64,000 nt of DNA from Ahaetulla prasina (GCF_028640845.1 NC_080546.1:36711520-36775519); one strand, 5' to 3'; positions 46,367-58,317 are shown, numbered from the stretch's first letter. Numbers and translations are program-made. The notes: generated from the sequence alone by a model not told the origin.

Positions 46367-47689
46367 GTTAGGAACAATTCACCTTCAAACAGAATGTTTG
46401 ATGGCTAACTTTGAAATGGTCCTTTACCTGCAAACCAATCTACCTCATGGGATTGTTATTATATAGGAAAACACAAGGAGGGAATTGTATAATGCCAGCT
46501 TAAAGACCATGGATAAAAGGCAAAATATAAACCTAATGTATATTATCCAAATGGGGGGGGGGATTTTTAAACATGCTGTGTCTTTTTACTACCCTCTACT
46601 GGTCATTCAAATTTTTGTTGCATAGATGTCTCTTACAATGAACTTTCCTCAAGCTATGTTGAGATTTATAATGCCAATGCTTTTAGAGTGCACCAAATTT
46701 AGAAAAGGTATGCCATCCTAAAATATTCCTAACAATATATTAATACCGCTAACTGTGAGAACAAAGTACATGTGCACTATATGAATTTGCCTGGCCCATT
46801 ACAGTCTCCATCCAATTGCCTTCTGTTTCTAAGGCAAAAAAACATTCAGTTTTGCTATACTTAGGAAGTAGATAGTTTAGCTGGCTACCTCTTCTGCAAC
46901 TTCTGACTCCAACTTCTGCAGTTTTAAATATAAGCTGAAAATCATGCTATTGTCTCTTTTACACTAGCCCATTTAGAATGAAGAACATTATTGTTAAAAT
47001 ATTCTAATACTAAAACCTTTTCCTAACTGCATAATCACAGCTATGCCAACCTATCCAGAATTAGGAGAAAATGCTATCATAGCAACATTCCTTGGTCATC
47101 TTTCCTATTAGAATCCACTGTGCCATATAAAGTAGGTAACTGGTATTTTTGCCCTGAGTAGTATCTTCATACTTGGTACCTTCTGTGTAAGGTTGACCGC
47201 TCAGTCACTAGTAGATAAATAGGTGAGGATGTTCTTCACTCATTTTTTAATCCTCCAAGTTCTGACTATATTTTTTTTCAGGTGAGAATATTTTCTAACA
47301 AGTAATATGTTGCAATTTCTTGCCATTTTTGTTTTCTAAGAATGTATCTGAGAGAACCAGGGGTGTATTTTTAAAGAAACAAATGCTTCAGCTAATATTT
47401 TGGCTTGCTGCATGTCACTTTACCATCTCATTTCTATAAAAAAAATGATGGGACAGATCATGGATAAAAAAATAGTGGATGATAGTTAATAGCGGTTGAT
47501 AATGAGGAAGTGAGAAAACTTTTCCATTTTTCACTTATATTCATTATTTATAACCTGTGAACTCCATGTAGGCCTTAGGAAAAACTTCCATCCCGTAAAT
47601 GCTCAGCTCCATCCAGTCACTCCAACTCTTCCCTAAATTATGAGACTACAGGATCATAAAAAGAAAAAAAAACATTATTTATAACAAAA
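46367..47689. other. No recognisable gene; possible decayed Sauria SINE end
   Basis: A stretch at 47575-47665 (CTCAGCTCCATCCAGTCACT and so on) resembles the 3' part of the SINE at 36879 but is diverged. A poly-G run lies near 46552-46562. Nothing else identified. Confidence 0.4.
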
Positions 47690-47925
47690 AGAGCCATGAT
47701 GGTGCAGTGGTTAGAATGAAGTATTGCAGGCTAATTCTGCTGACAGCCAGGAGTTCAATTTTGACTGGTTCAAGATTGACTCAGTCTTCCATCTTTCCGA
47801 GGTCAGTAAAATGAGGACCCAGGTTGTTTGGGGAAAATACGCTGATTCTGTAAACTGCTTAGAGAAGGCTCTGAAAGCACTATGAAGCAGTATATGTCTA
47901 AGTGCTATTGCTATATACTTTATAT
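47690..47925 (+). mobile_element. tRNA-derived SINE, near full length
   Basis: The head is TGGTGCAGTGGTTAGAATGA and AGGAGTTCAATTTTGACTGG. The body is GACTCAGTCTTCCATCTTTC and AAAATGAGGACCCAGG. The 3' end is GTCTAAGTGCTATTGCTAT. Confidence 0.85.
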
Positions 47926-49185
47926 GTATACGAGTAGTTTAAATCCTTTTAATAGATGCTTTCATAAATACTGGTGAGAGTTAAGTCAAGTGAATGATCT
48001 CTAAATCCTGCAAATCTGACGTCAAAGATTTACACTGTTCATGGAACAATATCACCCTCTAGTGGCAATCTTGACATTAATTCTCTTGTATATTAGGCAT
48101 GTTTATTTTCCAAGAAATATAATTCTAGCCAAAAGACATCTTACTGTAGCCAGAGTAAAACAGAGGAAGAGCCATTTGATTTTAGTCCAGGCTTAATGTT
48201 CAACCAAGCATTTATACAAGTAAAAATAATTATAATTAACTTTGATCTTATTCTGAATGTAGATAGTATATAGCTGTTTATTACTTGGCACAACATTGGT
48301 CTGCCAGGCCTTTAAAGAGCTCACTGCTCAACGAGTCCCATATGTAGGTGTAGAAGAGAATTCCTTAACTTGAAGTAATTTTACAATGCAAAAATATGCC
48401 TTAAAATCTGGATTCAATTTTCACTCTTCATTTTTCTGTATTATTTGGCAAGCATTGACAGGCATTCTAGCTACAAAATCAGAGCATATACTATACAGTA
48501 TAGTATTTCTGAGAATTTTTTTTAAACCTAAAATCAAATTAAAAGGTACTATTAGATTTTTTTGTATTCATGGGAAATTGATAAAGTGATGTGGAATGCT
48601 TATTATTAAAGAATGGCTTCTTTTTATATGCAATCAATGCTCACTAATTTGTTCAGAATTTTACGTGTTCCTGTCACAAGGACTTCTGCAACTTTGTTGC
48701 CTTTTTCTGGTCATTTTCAAAGTAACCCATCATTTTGTTTTCTAAGGATACATACAAGACTATTTATAATGTTGAAAGTATGCCTCCGTATGCACCATGA
48801 TAGTCTAATTATTTTTAAAAAATAAACCTAAATCTGAAAGCAGAACCTGGTGGGGCTTGCAAGCATGATGTTTATAGAGTGATTTTGCAGGGGATGGGAG
48901 TGTAAATTCTGACAACTAATCTGAGGTCAAAGGCTTTGTATAAAAGAACATTCATGGACTCCCATGATTTTCCTACAGATGCAAATCCTAATTTTGAATC
49001 CAAAAGACTAATTATGAGTAATTTAAGCTCCATCTGAACATGTTTATTAATCTTACCTAAAATAAAAATTATATAAAGAAAAAACATTTTTAAAAAGGTA
49101 TCCTTACCTATCACTTATTACTGAATAGATGTCCTAATCTAGGAAAGATGGACAACATTTCTAGTTACAGGAGTGTGCAAATAGA
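47926..49185. other. No recognisable gene
   Basis: AT-rich intergenic DNA. The open frames 48386-48589, 48613-48825 and 48872-49114 lack motifs. Confidence 0.45.
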
Positions 49186-50464
49186 TAATAGAATTTTATT
49201 GGCCAAGTGTGATTGGACACACAAGGAATTTGTCTTGGTACATATGCTCTAAGTGTACATAAAAGAAAAGATACCTTCATCATGGTACAACACTTAAAAC
49301 ACTTAATGATAGTCACAGGGTACAAATTTTATATTTAATGATACAACGCTTAATGATAGTCATAGGCTACAAATAAGCAATCAAGAAACAATCAATATCA
49401 GTATAAATCATAAGGATACCAGCAACAAAGTTACAGTCATACAGTCATAAGTAGAAGGAGATGGGTGAGGGAACGATGAGAAGATTAATTATCCTCTGAA
49501 GTCTGTGTCTTTCTTCTTGGGTTGCAGAACCAAACCAGACAGTTATAGAAGTGCAAATGACAGACTCAATAATTCCTCTGTAGAACTGGATCAGCAGCTC
49601 CTTGGGCAGTTTGAGCTTTCTGAGTTGGCGCAGAAAGAACATTCTTTGTTGTCCTTTTTTGATGATGTTTTTGATGTTAGTTGTCCATTTTAGATCTTGC
49701 GATATGGTAGAACCTAGAAATTTGAAGGTTTCTACTGTTGATACTGTGTTGTCTAGTATTGTGAGAGGAGGAAGTATGGAAAGGTTTCTCCTAAAGTCTA
49801 CCACCATTTCTATGGTTTTGAGTGTGTTCAGTTCCAGATTGTTTCGGTTGCACCACAAGGCTAGTCGTTCGACCTCCCGTCTGAATGCAGATTCATCATT
49901 GTCTCGAATCAGACTGATCACTGTTGTGTCATCTGTGAACTTCAGTAGTTTAACAGATGGATCGTTGGTGATGCAGTCATTGGTATACAGAGAGAAGAGA
50001 AGTGGGGAGAGCACACAGCCTTGGGGGGGCCCTGTGCTAATTGTACAGGTATCTGATGTGATTCTGCTTAGCTTCACCTGCTGCTTCCTGTTTGTTAGGA
50101 AGCTAGTGATCCATTTACAAGTCTGTTCAGATACCTGTAGCTGGTTTAGCTTAGTTAGAAGAGTGTCTGGAATGATGGTATTGAATGCTGAACTAAAGTC
50201 TACAAAGAGGACCCTTGCATAGGTCTTTGGAGATTCAAGATGTTGTAGGATGTAGTGCAGAGCCATATTAACAGCATCATCTGTTGATCTATTTGCTCGG
50301 TATGCAAATTGCAAGGGGTCTAACAGCAGATCCGTGATGGTTTTCAAGTGGGACAGCACTAGCCTTTCAAAGGTTTTCATGACTACAGATGTTAAAGCAA
50401 CTGGTCTGTAGTCATTCAGTTCCTTGATGTTGGGCTTCTTCGGCACTTTGAAATTAAATGACAT
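49186..50464 (-). mobile_element. AATAG-tailed CR1-clade LINE, 5'-truncated, with 339-codon RT frame
   Basis: The minus-strand frame at 50464-49445 encodes most of a non-LTR reverse transcriptase: LNDYRPVALTSVVMKTFERL, ARVLFVDFSSAFNTI (first catalytic Asp), GPPQGCVLSPLLFSLYTND, and KFTDDTTVISLI at the catalytic site (the family usually has FADD). Thumb and post-RT parts end FWFG/WFGSATQEERHRLQRI. The endonuclease and ORF1 are missing. The 3' end runs to TTGGCCAATAAAATTCTATT at 49190. It lacks stops over 1 kb, so it is fairly young. Confidence 0.9.
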
Positions 50465-50589
50465 GAGCGGTTTTCATGACAGAAATGCAGATGGATCAAT
50501 AATTCATTCCCAACTGCCTACAACTTAAATAAAAAGCAGCTTACACCAAAGTTCCCTTCAGATGTACAGAATTACAGTATCCATAGTTT

Positions 50590-50936
50590 TAAGTTAGTTT
50601 GACAAAGAAGGCCACAATCTACTACTTGGTAACCTAGAAAACTGTGGAACAGAGAACATCACCACCTGATGGATTTGTAGCTGGCTGACAAACCATACTC
50701 AACGAGTAGTCGTTAATGGTATGCAGAGAAGTAAGCAGCGGGATACTACAAGGCTCCGTCTGAGGCCCAGTACTCTTTAGAATAGAATAGAATAGAATAG
50801 AATTTTATTGGCCAAAATAAATAAATAATAAAAATAAAATAATAAAATAAAATTAATTAAATAAATAAATTAATAAATAAATAAATAAATTAATTAATTA
50901 ATAAATAAATAAATTAATTAAATAAATAAATTAAAA

Positions 50937-50999
<63 letters not shown>

Positions 51000-51775
51000 A
51001 TTAAATAAATTAAAAATAAAAATAAAATAGATCCAAAAGGAACTTGACAAACTTGAACAATGGGCCCTATCCAACCAAATGAATTTTAATGTGGAGAAAA
51101 GCAAAGCTTTACATTTAGGCAGGAAAAATCAAAGGTACAAATACAGATTAGGTGAGACCTGGTTCAAAAACGGTAACTGTGAGAGGGACCTTGGAGTCCT
51201 AATGGATGATCATTTGAATATGAGCCAGCAAGGTGCAACCGCCGCCAAAAATGCTAATACAATCCTGGGTTGTATAAACAGAGGCATAGAATCAAGATCA
51301 GGTGAAGTATTAGTGCTGCTTTACAAAAGCCTAGTAAGACCACACCTGGAATACTGCAACCAATTTTTGTCATACTACAAAAAAGATGTTGAGACTCTGG
51401 AAAAAGTTCAGGGAAGAGCAACTAAGATGATCAAAGGCCTGGAGACTAAACCATATGAAGAACAGCTGCAGGTTTTGGGTCTGGCTAGTCTAAAGAAAAG
51501 AAGAATTGGGGGTAACATGATAGCAGTATTTCAGTATTTTGAGGGGCTGCCACAAAGAAGAGGGGGTCAAATTATTCTCCAAAGCACCAGAGGGCAGGAC
51601 AAGAAATAATGGTTGCAAACTGATCAAAGACAGAAACAACCTGGAATTAAGGAGAAACTTCCTAATAGTAAGGACAATTAACCAGTGGAACAGCTTGCCT
51701 TCAGAAATTGTGAGTGTTTTCATCACTGGAGGTTTTTAAGAAGAGACTCTCAGTCACTTGTCTGAGATTTTAACA
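50590..51775 (+). mobile_element. CR1 LINE, interrupted twice (continues at 56765-56850)
   Basis: An RT segment at 50590-50778 reads up to LQGSV.GPVLF and is cut by a microsatellite (50779-51030). It resumes with the frame at 51079-51609, containing NFNVEKSKALHLGRKNQRYK, CERDLGVLMDDHLNMS, LYKSLVRPHLEYC and KVQGRATKMIKGL. The 3' end reaches CACTTGTCTGAGA at about 51765. It then continues at 56765 with ATGGTATAGGTTCTTCTGCT, GGACTAGAAGACCTCC and AGGTCCCTTCCAGTTCTA. Confidence 0.88.
50779..51030. repeat. (AATAG)n and (AAAT)n compound microsatellite
   Basis: Four to five AGAAT units, a LINE-tail scrap ATTTTATTGGCCAAA, then more than 200 bp of AAAT/TTAA repeats. It is inserted inside CR1 RT sequence, evidently seeded by an AATAG-tailed LINE end. 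Confidence 0.93.
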
Positions 51776-51871
51776 GTTTTAACAGTTAAAATCTCAATTA
51801 ATTAAATTAAAAACAAATTAAAAAACAATTAAAACAAAATTTTAACAGTTATTGAACAAAGTTTCACAAAC

Positions 51872-52807
51872 TTGATAAAACAAATTTCAACACTAAAAAA
51901 TGAAAACTCAAATGATCTAAATCTCTTCCCAACTCATCTATCATCACATAATACACAACCTAATACACAACCTACAACTCAACCTAGACAACAAATTAAT
52001 ACAACACAACCTAAACAACAAATTACTACTAACCAACTAATCAGAGATGCAATGGAGAGAGGACAAAAAATAAATAATGCAATATTATTTGGACTTGAAA
52101 ACACTAACGAAACAGATATCAATAAGATTCACAACATCATTGGAAATTATAACTCATCAACCATCTTCCCAAATGAAACAATTGCTGTCTCCAGAGATGG
52201 ACCAGAATATAAAAACAGCGATGGGTCAACAGCACCAAGATTTTGTAGAGTCACATGCATAAACGAGGACAGTAAACGTAAATTCATTTATATTATAAAC
52301 TCAATTGCTAAAACCAACCCTGCCTACAGTAAACTTAGATCACGTCCTGAGCTATCCTTTCTACAACGGATACATTCTCGTGAACTTCGCACAGAACTTA
52401 AAAGAAGACAAGACAATGGTGAATCCAACCTATACATCGACTACCGTGCTGATTGCATAAAAAATAAAACCTACAATCAAAAAATCACCTCCAAACCCCC
52501 CATCACCCATAACAATCAATCAGCCATCCCAATATTCAATCAAGTACCCATCACCCTACCACCCATTCAACCAACCATCTTACCAGCCATCCAAACAGCC
52601 ATTCAACCAACAATCCAAGCAGCCATCCAAACAGCCATCCAAGCAGCCATCCAAACAGCCATCCAAGCAGCCATCCAAACAGCCATCCAACCAGCCACCC
52701 AACCAGCCATCCAAACAACCAGCCATCCAAACAACCAAACTACCATCCAACCATCTATACAAACATCTGTTGTACACAACCCCCACCCTACTAACATCCA
52801 AAACTAG
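51872..52807 (+). pseudogene. LINE ORF1 protein (open, 5'-incomplete)
   Basis: The 311-codon open reading begins without a clear ATG; the frame stays open slightly upstream, so the true start is probably lost or non-canonical. N-terminal residues (LIKQISTLKNEN) look coiled-coil-like. The middle (about 60-200) is a globular, probably RNA-binding region with NAILFGLENTNETDINKIHN and SKLRSRPELSFLQRIHSREL. The C-terminal third is a Gln/Ala/Ile/Pro repeat (residues about 225-300) encoded by a 12-24-bp minisatellite. ORF2 follows within about 5 nt. Confidence 0.75.
52575..52720 (+). repeat. Minisatellite within LINE ORF1
   Basis: About a dozen 12-bp units alternate GCCATCCAAGCA and GCCATCCAAACA, encoding repeating AIQA/AIQT. 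The long minus-strand frame here (52580-52801) is a shadow of the repeat. Confidence 0.92.
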
Positions 52808-52810
52808 GTA

Positions 52811-53632
52811 TGCACGCCCCTTACCTCTTCAACACCAATTACTTCAGATCTCAAATGCAAATTGATAAATGCAAGAAGCATTGTCAACAAATTACCTGAA
52901 TTTATCCTCTTATTAAACAGTGGCACGTTTGATATCATTTTTGTTTGTGAAACATGGCTGAACTCATCCCTTCCTGACTCCATTATCTCAAACAAAGAAT
53001 ATCAAGTCTATCGATCAGATCGTGAAAACCGAAGAGGTGGTGGAGTGGCTATCTTTTACAAAAACTCACTAAATCTAAAAAATATCCAAGTAGCACATAA
53101 ACTTTCTCTTCCTGAAACTATTGTATGCGACCTATCCCTTGACACTACTCTTCGATTCTTACTATGCTACAGAGCCTCTGACTATGACATTACCCATGCA
53201 AATATGCTAACCTCAATGCTAACATGGGCTACCTCTTGCCCATATCCTCTCATCTTCCTGGGTGACCTAAATCTACCTCTCATTAACTGGATAACTAATG
53301 AATGTTCAACTGACCCAATCCATACTACACTATACAACGCTGTTACAAACCTAGGTCTTGAACAACTTGTAACTAACAATACAAGACTCAACAACTGCCT
53401 TGATCTCATCTTCTGCAACAATTCAAACTCAATTTACGGACTACAAATTAAAGAACCTTTTTCCAACAGTGACCACTGCATGATTGATTTTCGTCTCAAT
53501 ATACGTCCATACTTAAATCATCATAACAACAGTATTCCCAACTACAACTTCAAAAAAGCCAATTACGACCTTATAAACAACGATCTTTCATTTCTGGACT
53601 GGCAAAATCTGTTTGCAACCTGCAACCGCTGA
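52811..53632 (+). pseudogene. LINE ORF2 endonuclease domain
   Basis: The APE-type endonuclease shows LINARSIVNKLPEF, FVCETWLNSSLPDS (catalytic Glu), RRGGGVAIFYKN, FLGDLNLPLINW (Asp/Asn site) and FSNSDHCMIDFRL (Ser-Asp-His). It is open from just after the ORF1 stop to 53632, where the frame is lost before the RT domain. Confidence 0.85.
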
Positions 53633-54274
53633 AGACCACTATAGAGTCTTCCTACTTGAAATCAGTAGAGTCATTAAACTATATGTACCACAAATGACTA
53701 CCATGATCAGGAAAAACGAACTACCCATATCAATAAAAAAGCTTCAATCAAAAAAAAATCCCTCTGGAAAAGAAACAAAAAAGGCTATGTTGCAAATTTC
53801 AAAATCCGCTACAAAAATATATGCAAACAAATAAAAACTGAATGCACAAATTACCACACCAAGCAAGAAGAGAACCTTCTGCGCACAAATTCCAATCGTG
53901 CCCTTTATAATTTTGTTAACAATAAACTTAAAGACTCAAGATCCATCACACCACTAAAAGATTCTAACAACAAAGAATGCAATGACGAAACAGTTAAAGC
54001 AAATCTGTTCAACATTTTCTTTGGCTCAGTTTTTGTTAACACATAACACATATCTGACATTCCACAAACGTACTAGCAATGATTATGATGACTTAACTCA
54101 TATAGATTTCACAGAAGATAACATTGGAAAAGCTCTTCATAACTTAAAACCATTGTTATCTATTGGACCCGATGGACTATGTGCATAGTTCTTAAAAAAA
54201 CTTTCCATTAATATAGCAGAACCCCTAAGTATTATCTTTGATAAAGCTTTCACTACCAGTTCCCTTCCCAAACT

Positions 54275-54871
54275 TTGGTCACTAGCCAAGTCATCCCTAT
54301 CTTCAAAAAAGGAGACCCCAGCTTAGTCGAAAATTACAGACTGATCTCTCTTTGCTGCATCACCTGCAAAGTCATGGAATCAATCATCAGCCAATCCATT
54401 ACCTCACACTTAGTTTTTAACCTACTCTCCAATAAACAATTTGGTTTCAGGAAAAAATTATCATGTAACTTACAACTTCTCCACTGTAAAAACATATGGA
54501 CTACAAATCTTGATCAAGGCAAATCAATAGATGCAATCTACATAGACTTCTGCAAAGCTTTTGACTCAGTAGTACACGATAAACTTCTCCTAAAACTAAT
54601 ATCCTATGGCATCTCAGGACCCCTTCACAAATGGATATCTGCTTTTCTGTCTAACAGACAACAAGTGGTCAAAATTGGCAATGCTTTATCAAATCCTGTT
54701 CCTGTCAAGAGTGGCGTTCCTCAAGGCAGCGTCCTTGGACCAACACTCTTTATACTATACATTAATGATCTTTGTGACCATATCTCAAGTAATTGTGTTC
54801 TCTTTGCTGACGATGTCAAACTATTTAACACCACAGACAATACTTCTATCATTGATAGATTGATCATCTAA
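54275..54871 (+). pseudogene. LINE ORF2 reverse transcriptase domain
   Basis: The frame contains VIPIFKKGDPSLVENYRLIS, LSNKQFGFRKKLSC, AIYIDFCKAFDSVVHDKLLL (catalytic Asp), VKSGVPQGSVLGPTLFILYI and CVLFADDVKLFNTTDN (catalytic Asp pair). It terminates at 54871 in a local rearrangement next to the duplication boundary. The upstream linking frames at 53613-53834 and 53982-54188 are fragments. Confidence 0.88.
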
Positions 54872-56764
54872 CCGCTTGGTCTAAAAATTGGCAGCTCCAA
54901 ATTTCAACCAGCAAATGCTCAGTCTTACATATAGGAAAAAAGAACCCAAACACTACGTACATACTAGATGGACATTACCTTACAGATGACCCCCACCACG
55001 TTAAAGACCTTGGAGTTTTCATGTCAAATGATCTAAGTGCCAAAGCCCACTGCAACTACATAGCAAAAAAAGCTCTAAGAGTTGTAAACCTAATCTTGCG
55101 TAGCTTCTTTTCCAAAAACACCACACTACTAACCAGAGCATATAAAACATTTACTAGACCAATTCTAGAATACAGCTCGCCTGTTGGAACCCTCACCACA
55201 TCTCTGACATCAATACAATTGAACGTGTCCAGAAATATTTTACAAGAAGAGTTCTCCATTCCTCTGAAAACAATAAAATACCTTATCCCACCAGTCTTGA
55301 AATCCTAGGCTTAGAAAACTTGGAACTCCGTCGCCTTCGAGAAGACCTAAGTTTAACTCACAGAATCATCTATTGTAATGTCCTTCCTGTTAAAGACTAC
55401 TTCAGCTTTAATTGCAATAATACTAGAGCAACTAATAGATTTAAACTTAATGTCAACCGCTTTAATCTAGATTGCAGAAAATATGACTTCTGTAACAGAA
55501 TCATCAGTGCTTGGAATACTTTACCTGACTCTGTGGTCTCTTCTCATAATCCTAAAAGCTTTATCCTAAAACTTTCTACTATTGACCTCACCCCATTCCT
55601 AAGAGGACCATAAGGGGCGTGCATAAGCGCACAAATGTGCCTACCGTTCCTGTCCTATTGTTTTTCTTTTCTTCTTTCTATATATATATGCTTATACCTC
55701 CTTATATTTACTCATATATGTGTTTATATACTATACAATCTTTTTGTATGATATCTATATATATTGTTATGACAAAATAAATAAATAAAATAAAATAAAT
55801 AAACCCTGCTTCAACAGTAATCATTGATAGATTGATCATCTAACCGCTTGGTCTAAAATTGGCAGCTCAAATTTCAACCAGCAAATGCTCAGTCTTACAT
55901 ATAGGAAAAAGAACCCAAACACTAAGTACATACTAGATGGACATTACCTTACAGATGACCCCACCCGTTAAAGACCTTGGAGTTTTCATGTCAAATGATC
56001 TAAGTGCCAAAGCCCACTGCAACTACATAGCAAAAAAAGCTCTAAGAGTTGTAAACCTAATCTTGCGTAGCTTCTTTTCCAAAAACACCACACTACTAAC
56101 CAGAGCATATAAAACATTTACTAGACCAATTCTAGAATACAGCTCGCCTGTTGGAACCCTCACCACATCTCTGACATCAATACAATTGAACGTGTCCAGA
56201 AATATTTTACAAGAAGAGTTCTCCATTCCTCTGAAAACAATAAAATACCTTATCCCACCAGTCTTGAAATCCTAGGTTTAGAAAACTTGGAACTCCGTCG
56301 CCTTCGACAAGACCTAAGTTTAACTCACAGAATCATCTATTGTAATGTCCTTCCTGTTAAAGACTACTTCAGCTTTAATTGCAATAATACTAGAGCAACT
56401 AATAGATTTAAACTTAATGTCAACCGGTTTAATCTAGATTGCAGAAAATATGACTTCTGTAACAGAATCATCAGTGCTTGGAATACTTTACCTGACTCTG
56501 TGGTCTCTTCTCATAATCCTAAAAGCTTTATCCTAAAACTTTCTACTATTGACCTCACCCTATTCCTAAGAGGACCATAAGGGGCGTGCATAAGCGCACA
56601 AACGTGCCTACCGTTCCTGTCCTATTGTTTTTTTTCTTTTCTTCTTTCTATATATATATATATGCTTATACCTCCTTATATTTACTCATATATGTGTTTA
56701 TATACTATATAATCTTTTTTGTATGATATCTATATATATTGTTGTGACAAAATAAATAAATAAA
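54849..56764 (+). repeat. Tandem duplication of the LINE 3' end, unit about 967 bp
   Basis: 54849-55803 is repeated as 55821-56764. Markers recur 967 bp apart, for example the minus-strand CAT at 55259 and 56226. Differences are few: small A-run changes, GAAGACC versus CAAGACC, and one or two substitutions. Both copies include the tail. Confidence 0.95.
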
Positions 56765-56850
56765 TAAATAGATGGTATAGGTTCTTCTGCTTGAGCAGGG
56801 GGCTGGACTAGAAGACCTCCGAGGTCCCTTCCAGTTCTATTCTATTGTAA

Positions 56851-57378
56851 CAATGCAATAATGTTGGACAGCAAGTGGCAGGTTGAAAAAGGCTGAGGAG
56901 TTATTGATATTGATTCAGTCCTTCAAAATTCTTAACTGTTCAGGATTTCTAGTCATATGGATTTAGTTGCTTGCAACTCTGAATTGTTATTTTCATTTCT
57001 CACATAGTTTTGAAATCATTAGTTTGAACTATATATTGGGTGAGATAAAAATCTTATTTCTTAATAATATTCCATTCGGTAGAGTATAGCCATTTTTACT
57101 GTAGCTTTATTCTCTCATATTCTGCAGGCCATAGAACAATTTTGCTTTTAAATTCAGCATTTTTGAAATAAAAGCAGGCATAAGCTAATTAAGGCCAGTC
57201 ATGCAGAATAGAAGGAAAACACTTCTGCTAATATTCGGTGTTGTTCCATAGAGATGGAACAGTTATGGTTAGTTTGCTTTTCTGTGAATAGAAAATGGAT
57301 GTTTTTAAAGTAATATTTTAAGCCTTTATAAGTGATTGGTTCATTCAATGAAAAACATATTTCTTCTGCACATTATAT
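56851..57378. other. No recognisable gene
   Basis: AT-rich spacer between the LINE nest and the mariner-like element. Confidence 0.4.
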
Positions 57379-57767
57379 TACCGTATATACTCGAGTATAA
57401 GCCGAGCGCCGCCTGCACGTTTTTGCTGGACCCCTCGGCTTATACCGCGCTTTGAACGCCTTCTGGGGGGTACGAGGGACTCATACGGGAGCGGCCCGCC
57501 GAGGTCTCGGGTTTCCGCCCCAGGCCGGCCCCATTCCTGTCTGGTGGGCGGACGGCTAACTTGGCGGACTGTGCATTGGCGGGCTGGCTGGTGGTGCAGT
57601 GAGAGGGGCTGGGCCGGGCCAGCCTTCTCGGCTGAGGAGGAGCTCCCGCCAGGCTGAAGCCACCCAATTCCATCTGGTGGTGTTAACACAGAATCGCCGC
57701 TGCCTTCTCCTGGGAAGGGCTGGCTAGCCGAAGGTTGAAAGCAAGCCAACCTCCTCCTCCTCCTCCT

Positions 57768-58050
57768 AGAGAAAGGAGGGCCGTTCCTCCTTCTTTCATT
57801 CTTTTCTTCTCCTCCGTGCTTCAGAAGCTGGGCGTGTGTGCGCGCCTAGTCCCTTCTGTTCGGCGGTGGAAGAGAGAGAGAGAGAAAGGAGGGCCGCCTC
57901 CCCTTCTTTCATTCTTTTCTTCTCCTCCGTGCTTCAGAAGCTGGGCGTGTGTGCGCGCCTAGTCCCTTCTGTTCGGCGCTGGAAGAGAGAGAGAGAGAAA
58001 GGAGGGCCGTTCCTCCTTCTTTCATTCTTTCTTCTCCCTCCGTGCTTCAC
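57768..58050. repeat. 113-bp tandem repeat, about 2.5 copies
   Basis: The block GAAAGGAGGGCCG recurs at 57771, 57884 and 57997. Each unit includes CGTGCTTCAGAAGCTGGGCG and a (GA)n run. Open frames across it on the plus strand are repetitive for this reason. Confidence 0.92.
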
Positions 58051-58258
58051 CGTGCTGGGCGACCTGGAGCAGCTGCTCTTCAGCCAGATGCTCGGTGAGT
58101 CAGCCCGTCCCCTTCCTTCCCGTGGGGGTCTGCCTTGCTGGTGAAGGTTATTGGGGCTTTTGAGCAAGGGAGGAGGAACGCGAGCACCGCCTTTCGCGCT
58201 GGCATTCCGGGATTTCCCTTTGTTTAGAGCTGGGAATCCTCCTTCCCCCTTTTGCACT

Positions 58259-58272
58259 CCCTCCCTCCCTCC

Positions 58273-58317
<45 letters not shown>

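Larger units (their letters stand above)
51790..56764 (+). mobile_element. CR1-clade LINE, nearly full length, 3' end tandemly duplicated
   Basis: The order is ORF1 (to 52807), ORF2 endonuclease (from about 52811), RT (54275-54871), post-RT region, 3' UTR, (AAATA)n tail at 55780-55803, then a second copy of the last 0.95 kb ending at 56764. ORF2 is broken by frameshifts near 53632 and 53834 and by stops, so the copy is inactive. It interrupts a CR1 element. The family also occurs at 906, 40.8 kb, 42.7 kb and 58.9 kb. Confidence 0.9.

Noticed and set aside
49602..50222. Plus-strand 206-codon frame
   Set aside because: Antisense of the RT frame of the minus-strand LINE.
52580..52801. Minus-strand frames of Trp/Leu/Gly/Asp repeats
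   Set aside because: Shadow of the minisatellite in LINE ORF1 on the other strand.
57378..58317. Possible CpG-island promoter and first exon of a resident host gene
   Set aside because: The segment lies inside clean transposon inverted ends with TA flanks and contains tandem repeats. The long frames are repeat-derived. It is reported only as transposon cargo.
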